Part shown: in pieces, positions 25,634-33,216 of the stretch
Numbering within the stretch: position 1 is the stretch's first letter
Layout of the letters: every line of letters begins with the position of its first letter
From: Pedobacter cryoconitis
GTDB taxonomy: Bacteria > Bacteroidota > Bacteroidia > Sphingobacteriales > Sphingobacteriaceae
Length of the DNA stretch: 64,000 bases
Reading direction: 5' to 3'
Assembly (NCBI RefSeq): GCF_001590605.1
Contig: NZ_CP014504.1
Span: 5,766,001 to 5,830,000, forward strand
The notes under the pieces: generated by a model
Told to the model about the DNA's origin: nothing
Seen by the model: the letters and a program-made list of their open reading frames with translations, nothing else
Database searches by the model: none
Made by a program: the position numbers and the translations under genes

Positions 25634-27586
25634 ATGCCTCTGTTTACCCAACTGCAAACTCGAAGAATTCAAAAGCAATTAGCACAGCTCAAAAGTGATT
25701 TACTGGCTTCCTCCAGAAGAGATGAAACTGGTGTATATTGGCAGAGTCCTTTTTATGAGACTATTGACAAGTTCTCTTTTCAAACGACATTTGATATTTT
25801 TAACGGAAATAGTGGTATTGCTTTATTCTATATCGGTCTTTTTGAACTTTCTGGTGAGCCGAAAGATTTAAAAATGGCAGAAGATATTATGCATAAAGTG
25901 CTGAAGGAGGAAGCTGTATTAAAGCCACGTTCTTTTGGTTTTTATACGGGCATAACGGGGGTGATTTATGTTTGTATTAAATTATATGCGCATACTAATG
26001 AGGAGAAATATCTGCGGCGTGCCTCGTATTTATTGCTGGATAATCAGGAAAATATTGTCAATAATACGGCTAAAGCTGACTTGTTAAGCGGTTATTGTGG
26101 AAGTTTATTCGTAATCACTTTACTTTATCATCATTTAAGGACTAAAAAACTGCTGGCAATTGTTCATCAGTTAATTGATCGGGTGATCAACGAGGCAAGG
26201 ATTTCCGAAGCAGGGCTGAAATGGGATTATAACCAATCGAAGTCTTCTTTTGATAGTTTGGCTGGATTCTCTCATGGGGCATCAGGGATTGCTTGTGTTT
26301 TAATGCAGGTAGGCAATTATTTTAAGCATGATGGCTTGATTTATCTTGCTGAACAAGTACTGGCTTATGAAATGCAATATTTTGATCCTGTTACTGGAAA
26401 TTGGCTGGACCTGAGATTGGGTAAATTCAGGCTGAATTTGCCGGATGCACACCGCTGGGAGCTGAATGTGTTTATACCGGAAATGAATAAGGTAAATTCC
26501 TGGGCACATGGTGCTGGTGGAATTGGGCTTGCCAGATTAATGGCTTATGAACTAACGGGGAAGGAAATTTATTTGCAGCAGTGTCAGTTGGTGATGAAAA
26601 GATGTTTAAAGGATCTTGAAAAGATGCACCGTACCGATTTTACGCTCTGCAGTGGGTATATGGGAATGCTGCCTTTTTTATCCAGGTTTGCCGGCCTGTT
26701 GCAGAAGAATTATGCCGAATCAATTTTATCAGTAGTTGATCAGGCTGGTGTTCAGTATGCGCGCAAACGGAGCTACAATACTTATATTTCTGCTAATCAG
26801 TTTGATTATGGTTTGCTATCTGGCAAATCTGGGGTTGGTTATATCTTAATACAATTGCTGAATAAAGAAATGGACAGCGTGGTTTACCCCGTTTTGCCTC
26901 CGAATAAAAAACTGCCGCCAGTTATAACCAGTTATAGTCAGTTTGCGGTCAAACAGCGGATTTTCTCTACCTATTATGCTAAAACAATTTATCTTCTGGA
27001 ACAGTTTGAGCCTGGCTCTATGCTTAAAATGCAAGCTGAAGATTTTAATGGGTTTGAGGAATGGCTTTATCAAAGAATAAGAAGTTTACCAGCACTTGAA
27101 GAGTCAGGAATTACGGCATTATTTGATTTTGAACATCAGCTGGCCATCAGGTGGAAGTTACATAAAGGTTATTTATGCTATAAAAAGAAGAATGAATTTA
27201 TACAGGATCAGGCGAAGCAATTGTCTTTAGTAACTGCTGAAGAATTGTGCAACTTATCTTTCAAATTAAATGACCATGTCGGTTTTTATCCGCTGAGTAC
27301 TAAACTTAAAAATGTGATGGGATTACCGGAAACTTATCAGGCCGCATTATTTATGTCTGATGAACATGGGGTGAAAGCTATCTACATAGGTCAGTTGAGT
27401 TCGTTGATTCTGAGTGGTCTTGCTGAACAGGCTGTGACCGGACAAGAACTGATCAGCTTAATTTTAGAAAACTTTTCGGGGAATGCGAAGCTGAAGCCGG
27501 AAACTACCGTATTGCGGGAGAGGATTTTATTACAAATGAGATCATTGATCATTAGTGGAATGATCGGCTTAAAAGAAGAAGTATAA
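25634..27586 (+). CDS. LanC-like lanthionine cyclase with degenerate zinc site and C-terminal extension
   Basis: A 650-aa protein. Residues 1-410 carry the seven GxxG repeats of the LanC toroid (GNSGIALF, GITGVIYV, GYCGSLFV, HGASGIA, HGAGGIG, SGYMGML, SGKSGVGY). The active-site His214 is present in SHGASG. The usual WCxG is WAHG (290-293), so the first zinc Cys is Ala291; the usual CHG is CSG (339-341), so only Cys339 remains and the His is Ser340. Two of the three zinc ligands are therefore lost. Residues of about 430-650 extend beyond normal LanC; the last 90 look helical, perhaps a winged-helix leader-binding (RRE-like) domain, which is a guess. It closes the operon, 11 nt after B2, and converges on the precursor gene. 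Confidence 0.82.
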   Translation: MPLFTQLQTRRIQKQLAQLKSDLLASSRRDETGVYWQSPFYETIDKFSFQTTFDIFNGNSGIALFYIGLFELSGEPKDLKMAEDIMHKVLKEEAVLKPRSFGFYTGITGVIYVCIKLYAHTNEEKYLRRASYLLLDNQENIVNNTAKADLLSGYCGSLFVITLLYHHLRTKKLLAIVHQLIDRVINEARISEAGLKWDYNQSKSSFDSLAGFSHGASGIACVLMQVGNYFKHDGLIYLAEQVLAYEMQYFDPVTGNWLDLRLGKFRLNLPDAHRWELNVFIPEMNKVNSWAHGAGGIGLARLMAYELTGKEIYLQQCQLVMKRCLKDLEKMHRTDFTLCSGYMGMLPFLSRFAGLLQKNYAESILSVVDQAGVQYARKRSYNTYISANQFDYGLLSGKSGVGYILIQLLNKEMDSVVYPVLPPNKKLPPVITSYSQFAVKQRIFSTYYAKTIYLLEQFEPGSMLKMQAEDFNGFEEWLYQRIRSLPALEESGITALFDFEHQLAIRWKLHKGYLCYKKKNEFIQDQAKQLSLVTAEELCNLSFKLNDHVGFYPLSTKLKNVMGLPETYQAALFMSDEHGVKAIYIGQLSSLILSGLAEQAVTGQELISLILENFSGNAKLKPETTVLRERILLQMRSLIISGMIGLKEEV

Positions 27587-27615
27587 AAGAGGACCGGAAG
27601 CCGGCCCTCTTTTTT
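27585..27615. terminator. bidirectional terminator between lanC and the precursor gene
   Basis: AAAAGAGG-A-CCGG pairs with CCGG-C-CCTCTTTT around a short AAG loop, with T-runs on both strands. It overlaps the lanC stop and ends both the rightward operon and the leftward precursor gene. Confidence 0.85.
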
Positions 27616-27642
27616 GAACTCTTTGTACTAAATTAACTTAAA

Positions 27643-27834
27643 CTAGCAAATAACTGTAGTACACTTAATGGCAGGTGTATGGTGGTCATCTGTTGGCTCA
27701 GTATGGGTTGGTTCTGATACATTACCCAAACCGCCTGATAAACGCATGGCAACTTCACTGTCAATACTTGTTACAAAACTTTCTAATTGAAGATCTTCAA
27801 GATTTAACTTGATTTTTTCTGATTGATTTTTCAT
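27643..27834 (-). CDS. class I lanthipeptide precursor (pinensin-type leader)
   Basis: A 63-aa peptide. I chose ATG 27834 (MKNQSEKIKLNLEDLQ); an upstream ATG adds 16 residues unlike a leader. The leader 1-35 holds LNLEDLQLESFVTSID (10-25), a box of the type that binds LanB and typical, from memory, of pinensin-family leaders, and it ends LSGG (32-35) where the C39 peptidase would cut. The core 36-63 begins LGNVSEPTHTEPTDDHHTPA and ends IKCTTVIC, with Cys58, Cys63, Ser40 and Thr43, 45, 48, 53, 59 and 60. At most two thioether rings can form. His and Asp in the middle are unusual. The gene is on the opposite strand to the enzymes, with its own promoter region and operator. Confidence 0.85.
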   Translation of the reverse strand: MKNQSEKIKLNLEDLQLESFVTSIDSEVAMRLSGGLGNVSEPTHTEPTDDHHTPAIKCTTVIC

Positions 27835-27971
27835 AAGATTATAATTTGTTTTAATGTTCATGAAACATCCTGGACGAGCCACAATGGTTCATCAAAATTC
27901 ATGAAGTATAATGCCACTGTGATAACGGGTTTTTGGCTTATCCCCGGTTGCAACAATGCTAATATAGTTAT

Positions 27972-27988
27972 TTGCAACATAGTTGCAA
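27972..27988. promoter_or_regulatory. palindromic operator upstream of the precursor gene
   Basis: TTGCAACATAGTTGCAA is a perfect 7-3-7 palindrome 138 nt upstream of the precursor start. On the minus strand a TTTG-N19-TATATTAG promoter-like arrangement overlaps it. A further half site, GTTGCAAC, lies near 27948-27955. It resembles the motif at 19718-19734 in front of lanT. Confidence 0.6.
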
Positions 27989-28114
27989 AGTATATTTGAA
28001 GGAAAATTAAAATAAATATTCAGTTCATTGAAGGCTCGTAATAACCGGGATGAAGGCAATGATAAATGGATGATTCCAGCCTCTTTTTACTCTAAAATAT
28101 AATAGCGGGTTTGC

Positions 28115-28282
28115 AGAGGTTCTGGCTAGGTACCGTAGGGGTTGTGGTACACATTGAACTAGTATTGAAGTAGGGTTGAAGTAGGATTGAAGTAGCCTGG
28201 GCTACTTCAAGGGTAGTCGAATACTAGTTCAATGCTAGTTCAACCTACAACACAACCCCTACAGTACCTAGCCAAAACCCCT
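28115..28282. repeat. 168-bp inverted repeat built on 11-bp units
   Basis: Two 83-nt arms (28115-28197 and 28200-28282) with a 2-nt loop match at 65 of 83 positions by hand alignment. Each arm holds an outer block (TGGCTAGGTAC, GTAGGGGTTGTG) and an inner run of four 11-bp units of the form TTGAAGTAGnn or TTGAACTAGnn. The 497-nt gap (27835-28331) thus contains the precursor control region and this element. It may be a MITE or REP-like mobile repeat, or a very long RNA hairpin. I found no second copy in the window. Confidence 0.75.
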
Positions 28283-28331
28283 ATAAAAAAAGAGCAGTAA
28301 TCCGGTGTAATCCCAGAATGATTTAGTGAAG

Positions 28332-29564
28332 TTAAATGACAGGTTCCTGCATAGCTGCAGTACGCACTTTTTTAAGCTCCCATGGAGAAATTTTCTTCTT
28401 CAGGACCATTTTTTCCTGAACCAATGGTTTCTTCCCTTTTTTCTTTTTGAATTTCTTACCGTACCATACTAAAAATCCGGTAATTGGCAGACTTGCAGAG
28501 ATCAGGCTGGCTAAAAAGGCTATGATTTTGGTGGGAAGGCCCATCACCGAGCCCACGTGCAGGTCATAGTTCATTCTCCTGATTTTATCGGGAATACTCG
28601 CATCCTCGTATTTCCCCAGCAGCGGAGAGTTACCAGCAAATTGCTTCATCGTATACTGATCGAAAGCGTATCTGTCTGCTTTATAAAATGTACCTGCTTT
28701 TAAATAAACAATAAAGCCTATGGCATCAGAAGATTTTGCAGGAAGCGTAATAAACATACCTGCTGCCTGACTTGTCGTAGCCAGTTTACTGTAAATTTTA
28801 TCAATATTTTTGGGCTGAAACACAGCATTTGTAGTTGTATCTGATAAAGGCCTTGGCTTTGCTTCTAAAGATTTTCCACCCGAAGTTACCCAGTATAAAG
28901 ATTTGCTATACCATTTATAACTGTAGACAAGACCTGTTAATGAAATCAGCAGTAAGACCAGAAAGACATAAAACCCTGCAACTTTATGCAGATCATAGTT
29001 CACGCGTTTAAAGCTGCCACTCCATTTAATTTTAAAGCTTTGATCCTTGATTGATTTGATCCACTTTTTAGGCCACCACAAAACGATACCGGAAATTAGT
29101 AGGCACACAAAGATCAATACACCAACTCCGATTACCTTGGAACCTGTTTTTCCCATCCAGAGTGTACGGTGGCCGTTCAGAATAAACCGGAAGAAATCGA
29201 CATTGCTCCTTTTGCTCTTGCGGTCAATGTGAATGATCTCGGCGGTGTAAGGATTCATATAAATAACCAGGCTTGTCCCTTTTTTACGGTTTAGAGAATT
29301 AACGGTAGCTGCTTCATTTTTCTGTCCGTAATTGATAGAAGTAGGTTTTAATTTGCCTAATTCTGGCTTTGCATGCGCGATTAGCTGGGTCGGTAACAGG
29401 AAAGATTTTTCCTGAGGTTGTACAAACTGCCATGGCTGATAGAGGCTTCTTATTTCTTTTTCAAAAACATAAATACATCCTGTAATACTTACAATAAATA
29501 CAATCAGGCCTGAAGCAAGTCCCAGCCATAAATGTAACCATGCATTGATCTTTTTTAAAGTCAT
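28332..29564 (-). CDS. PepSY-domain membrane protein (PiuB/FoxB-like)
   Basis: A 410-aa membrane protein. It starts LKKINAWLHLWLGLASGLIVFIVSITGCIYVF, the typical first helix of PepSY-TM proteins, with SFLLPTQLIAHAKPELGKL and NGHRTLWMGKTGSKVIGVG in the first external part, a second helix pair near residues 140-165 and 190-215, a second PepSY-like external region and a final helix. A basic tail (KKFKKKKGKK) is cytoplasmic. Relatives are linked to ferric-siderophore reduction and are iron-regulated. It is divergent from the porin/dicarboxylate operon, with Fur-like half sites between them. It could partner the TonB receptor at 14573, but nothing proves this. Confidence 0.83.
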   Translation of the reverse strand: MTLKKINAWLHLWLGLASGLIVFIVSITGCIYVFEKEIRSLYQPWQFVQPQEKSFLLPTQLIAHAKPELGKLKPTSINYGQKNEAATVNSLNRKKGTSLVIYMNPYTAEIIHIDRKSKRSNVDFFRFILNGHRTLWMGKTGSKVIGVGVLIFVCLLISGIVLWWPKKWIKSIKDQSFKIKWSGSFKRVNYDLHKVAGFYVFLVLLLISLTGLVYSYKWYSKSLYWVTSGGKSLEAKPRPLSDTTTNAVFQPKNIDKIYSKLATTSQAAGMFITLPAKSSDAIGFIVYLKAGTFYKADRYAFDQYTMKQFAGNSPLLGKYEDASIPDKIRRMNYDLHVGSVMGLPTKIIAFLASLISASLPITGFLVWYGKKFKKKKGKKPLVQEKMVLKKKISPWELKKVRTAAMQEPVI

Positions 29565-29614
29565 AACCGGAGCCTAATTGTAAATCGGGGGAAGGTCAAA
29601 GGCCTTCATACCAT

Positions 29615-29700
29615 TTATTTAGAATGAATTAAGATAAAGAACGCAAAGTAAATGATATTAATTTAAGATTCCTAGAGATGTGTGTAATGATTCTAAATAA
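29615..29700. promoter_or_regulatory. two oppositely oriented Fur-like half sites
   Basis: TTATTTAGAAT at 29615-29625 and its inverse ATTCTAAATAA at 29690-29700 flank the divergent promoter region. Bacteroidota Fur boxes are, from memory, of the TTTAGAAT-N-ATTCTAAA type, so each is one conserved half with a weak partner half. They lie in the 346-nt gap between the PepSY gene (left) and the porin (right); I see no other feature there apart from a small GAAGGTC hairpin at 29591-29607. Confidence 0.4.
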
Positions 29701-29910
29701 ATAGGCGTAATACAAATTTGCTAATTCTACTCAGTTATTTATTTTAAACTATTTCACGTCTTATTTAACAATGACTATAAGAACTGAATTTTGTTGATGA
29801 GGATCATATTTTGTGATGATCACAGACATGCGCCAGCACACCATTTTCCCTGACCTTTATATAGGCTTAACAGATCACCACAGGTTTTTTTAGCTGATAA
29901 TTAAAATGAT

Positions 29911-31038
29911 ATGAATAAATTCTTAATCCTAGTGGTACTCTCCTTAACTGGCGTTTTCCAAATCCGGGCGCAGGAGCCTGTGAAACAAGATTCCACAGCT
30001 AAAGGAAAGATTACCATGCGGGGGCTATTTCAGGCCCGGTATCTTTTCAGCGGCAATAAAAATATTGATTTAAATGGTCTGCATCATCTTGATGGTAAAG
30101 CGGTTTATAATGATTTTGATATTAAACGTGCAAGGTTGCAATTTACCTCGAAAATATCAGATCGTACGGATGTGGTGTTATTGCTGAACCTGGCAGATTT
30201 TAAAACTGACCCCAAGAATAAAGTATTGGAGAATGCTTATATCACCTATAGGCTGGATAATTTTATAAATCTGAAGATGGGGCAATTCAGACCTGCTTTC
30301 GGTCTGGAGGATATGTATCCTGTTGATGTGATTAAATCCATGGATTATTCTAATCAGTACACCGCTTTCGGGAATAATGGCTGGCAAAGTTTCCAGATTG
30401 GGGCCAGTATTTATGGGGCAACGCATGGAGAGATCCCTGTCAAATATGAACTTTCTGTAATCAACGGAAATAACAGGAATCAACTGATGGATAATGACAA
30501 TGGAAAACACTTTTCTACCCGGGTAGAATTAGGCTTGCAAAAAAGTCTGAAGATTAAATTAGGATTGAATGGTGGCCTGGCAACCGTCTTAGGAAGCAAC
30601 GTATATGCTGCTGGTGTAGATTTATCTGGTGTTGTTCCCCTGGGCAAAAAGTGGTCGTTGGAAATAGAAACAGAATTTAAGCAGGGAAATAACCATACCT
30701 TTTATTATGGACTGGATTCTGCTAAACGTGTTGGCGGAGTGGACAATTACCAGATGCATGGTCTGTATTTTCTACCCAATCTCAGGTATGCGATCAATTA
30801 TCACCGTTTAAGTTCTCTGGAATTTTCTTGCCGGTACGAGAATTTTAACAACGATTTTAAACATGCTGCTAATAATCCAAGACAAACCTGGACTCCTATG
30901 GTCAGTGCAGAGTTTTTAAAGGCTTATAGTGCCCGTATCCAGTTTGGGGTTAATATCGACCGGTATAAAAGAAATATTCCCGGAACTATACAATATAATA
31001 ATGAAATGTTTATTGTACAGGTCCAATCAAGACTATAA
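29911..31038 (+). CDS. phosphate-selective porin O/P-like outer membrane porin
   Basis: A 375-aa outer-membrane barrel of the OprO/OprP family. The signal peptide MNKFLILVVLSLTGVFQIRAQ is followed by a short linker and barrel strands, with FDIKRARLQFTSKISDR near residue 70, LENAYITYRLDNFINLKMGQF near residue 108 and a C-terminal strand ending QVQSRL. It is 15 nt upstream of the DASS transporter, so it is likely the outer-membrane entry route for the same anionic substrate (a dicarboxylate) rather than phosphate. Fur-like half sites lie upstream. Confidence 0.8.
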   Translation: MNKFLILVVLSLTGVFQIRAQEPVKQDSTAKGKITMRGLFQARYLFSGNKNIDLNGLHHLDGKAVYNDFDIKRARLQFTSKISDRTDVVLLLNLADFKTDPKNKVLENAYITYRLDNFINLKMGQFRPAFGLEDMYPVDVIKSMDYSNQYTAFGNNGWQSFQIGASIYGATHGEIPVKYELSVINGNNRNQLMDNDNGKHFSTRVELGLQKSLKIKLGLNGGLATVLGSNVYAAGVDLSGVVPLGKKWSLEIETEFKQGNNHTFYYGLDSAKRVGGVDNYQMHGLYFLPNLRYAINYHRLSSLEFSCRYENFNNDFKHAANNPRQTWTPMVSAEFLKAYSARIQFGVNIDRYKRNIPGTIQYNNEMFIVQVQSRL

Positions 31039-31052
31039 GTTAAAATACGATC

Positions 31053-32522
31053 ATGAAATCTACAGCTACTACAGCGGCGGCGGCGCCTCCAAAAAAAGAA
31101 ATTCAACCTATTCCATTGCTGATTACCGTGGTATTCGGACTCGCGATCTGGTTTATTCCGGCGCCAGAAGGTGTTAAACCTGAAGCCTGGCATTTACTGG
31201 CGATCTTTCTGGCTACTATTGTCGGGATCATCCTGAAAGCTGCCAGTATGGGCACGCTTTGTATGATGGCTATCGCGCTGGTTGCCATGACCGGTGTGCT
31301 TGCTCCGGGCAATCCGGGAAAATCAATTACACTCGCCTTAAGAAGTTTTGGGGATAAGGTAATCTGGCTGATCGGGATCAGTTTTTTTATCGCCCGTGGC
31401 TTTATCAAAACTGGTTTAGGAAGCAGGATCGCTTATATTTTTATCAAATTATTTGGTAAAAGTTCTTTGGGGCTGGCTTATAGTCTGGGCGCTGCCGATT
31501 TAATACTTGCTCCGGCTATTCCAAGTAATACAGCCAGAGGCGGAGGGATTATTTATCCGATTATGAAATCTATGGCCATGAGCCTGGGTTCTATGCCCGA
31601 TAAAGCGGAAACGCACCGTAAAGTAGGGGCATACCTGACTTTGAACAGTTATTATATGAACCTGATTGCTTCGGCTATGTTCCTGACTGGAACTGCGAGT
31701 AACCCGATGTGTCAGAAATTTGCAGCAGATATGGGTATCCATATCAGCTGGATGTCGTGGTTCTGGGCGGCAATTGTTCCCGGACTGGCCTCCGTAATTA
31801 TTATACCTTTTTTATTGTACAAGATTTTTCCTCCTGAGTTGAAAAAAACAACAGAAGCACCAGCAATGGCTATAGCAAAGTTGAAAGAGATGGGGGAAAT
31901 TACAAAAAATGAATGGCTGATGCTGTTGGCATTCGTAATCTTACTGGTACTTTGGGTAACTGGAGATCTGTTTAAAATTGATGCGACAACAACTGCATTT
32001 ATCGGGCTTTCTATTTTATTACTTACTCAGGTATTGACCTGGGAAGATGTCAAAGCTGAAAAAGGAGCCTGGGATACTATTGTCTGGTTTGCAACGCTGG
32101 TGATGATGGCCGGATCACTCAACGAACTTGGTTTCATTCCCTGGTTTGGACATTTAATACAAACTTTACTTTTAGGAATGTCCTGGACATTGGCTTTCCC
32201 AATTATTATCGTTGTTTATTTTCTGAGCCATTACCTGTTTGCCAGCGCAACTGCGCATGTAGCCGCAATGTATGCCGCTTTATTAGCCGTAGGCATCGCT
32301 ATGGGCGTCCCTCCATTGTTACTGGCACTGATGCTAGGTTTTACAGGTTCCTTGTTTGGGACCATTACACATTATGCACATGGCCCTGCACCAGTATATT
32401 TTGGAAGTGGGTATGTGGATGTTAAACAGTGGTGGATTATGGGATTGATCGTCGGGATAGCATTATTGGCAATCTGGATGGGATTAGGTGGTTTATGGTG
32501 GAAAGTCACCGGAGTTTATTAA
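31053..32522 (+). CDS. DASS-family (SLC13-like) di/tricarboxylate transporter
   Basis: A 489-aa inner-membrane transporter. The helix-hairpin clamp motifs are PAIPSNTARGGGIIYPI near residue 155 (SNT) and SHYLFASATAHVAAMYAAL near residue 390 (SAT), which bind the carboxylate and cation. TASNPMCQKFAAD near residue 213 is also family-like. It most resembles the CitT/TtdT branch of antiporters for succinate, tartrate, citrate or malate. It lies between a porin and succinate dehydrogenase genes with 10-15 nt gaps, giving a complete route for uptake and oxidation, or exchange, of C4-dicarboxylates. Confidence 0.88.
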   Translation: MKSTATTAAAAPPKKEIQPIPLLITVVFGLAIWFIPAPEGVKPEAWHLLAIFLATIVGIILKAASMGTLCMMAIALVAMTGVLAPGNPGKSITLALRSFGDKVIWLIGISFFIARGFIKTGLGSRIAYIFIKLFGKSSLGLAYSLGAADLILAPAIPSNTARGGGIIYPIMKSMAMSLGSMPDKAETHRKVGAYLTLNSYYMNLIASAMFLTGTASNPMCQKFAADMGIHISWMSWFWAAIVPGLASVIIIPFLLYKIFPPELKKTTEAPAMAIAKLKEMGEITKNEWLMLLAFVILLVLWVTGDLFKIDATTTAFIGLSILLLTQVLTWEDVKAEKGAWDTIVWFATLVMMAGSLNELGFIPWFGHLIQTLLLGMSWTLAFPIIIVVYFLSHYLFASATAHVAAMYAALLAVGIAMGVPPLLLALMLGFTGSLFGTITHYAHGPAPVYFGSGYVDVKQWWIMGLIVGIALLAIWMGLGGLWWKVTGVY

Positions 32523-32532
32523 ATAAAAAGAC

Positions 32533-33216
32533 ATGAAGTTAACCTTTCTTAAAAGCACTTTATCACGGAAAAACCTGATGGCCCTGACCGGACTGTTCCT
32601 GTGTTTTTTCCTGGTGATCCATTTACTGGGAAATTTACAGTTGCTGCTGCCAGCAGACCGGGCAGCAGAGCGTTTTAATCACTATTCTGATCTTTTATCA
32701 GGCAATATATTTATTAAAATGATTTCTTATGTACTGTATCTTTCACTGATTGCGCATGCAGTGGATGCATTAATCATCACCGTGAGAAATAAACAAACGG
32801 CAACAAAATATGCTTATGATAACCGGAAACAGGCCAGTAAATGGTATTCAAGAAATATGGGGATACTAGGTACAATACTCTTGATTTTCCTGGTCATCCA
32901 TTTCAAAGATTTCTGGTATGTCTATAAATTCGGGACGGTACCCTTTGATCGAAATGGAAATAAGGATTTATATGTAGTAGTTGTCCATGCCTTTAAATCA
33001 TGGTGGTATGTATTGCTTTATGTACTGTCGATGTTTGCCTTAGGCTTTCACCTTTTACATGGTTTTAAAAGTGCTGTCAGAACATTGGGCTTATACCATC
33101 CGGGATATGCCGCGCTCGTACAAACCTTTGGTACAGTGTACAGTTATGCAATTACTATCGGTTTTGCAGTGATACCGGTTTATGTTCACCTTACTCAATT
33201 CGGATTATGGAATTAG
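32533..33216 (+). CDS. sdhC: succinate dehydrogenase/fumarate reductase cytochrome b subunit
   Basis: A 227-aa membrane anchor of the Bacteroidota five-helix, di-haem type. Membrane helices are near residues 15-35 (ALTGLFLCFFLVIHLLGNLQ, with a haem His), 60-80, 105-125 (LLIFLVIHFKDF), 150-170 and 195-215. It carries quinone exchange and anchors SdhA and SdhB. It overlaps the start of the flavoprotein gene by 10 nt, so the two are coupled. The gene lies 10 nt after the DASS transporter. Confidence 0.9.
   Translation: MKLTFLKSTLSRKNLMALTGLFLCFFLVIHLLGNLQLLLPADRAAERFNHYSDLLSGNIFIKMISYVLYLSLIAHAVDALIITVRNKQTATKYAYDNRKQASKWYSRNMGILGTILLIFLVIHFKDFWYVYKFGTVPFDRNGNKDLYVVVVHAFKSWWYVLLYVLSMFALGFHLLHGFKSAVRTLGLYHPGYAALVQTFGTVYSYAITIGFAVIPVYVHLTQFGLWN

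Noticed and set aside
27835..28331. A possible second lanthipeptide precursor near the first
   Set aside because: Both strands were read for a leader with LESFVTS-like and GG motifs followed by Cys and Ser/Thr; none was found.
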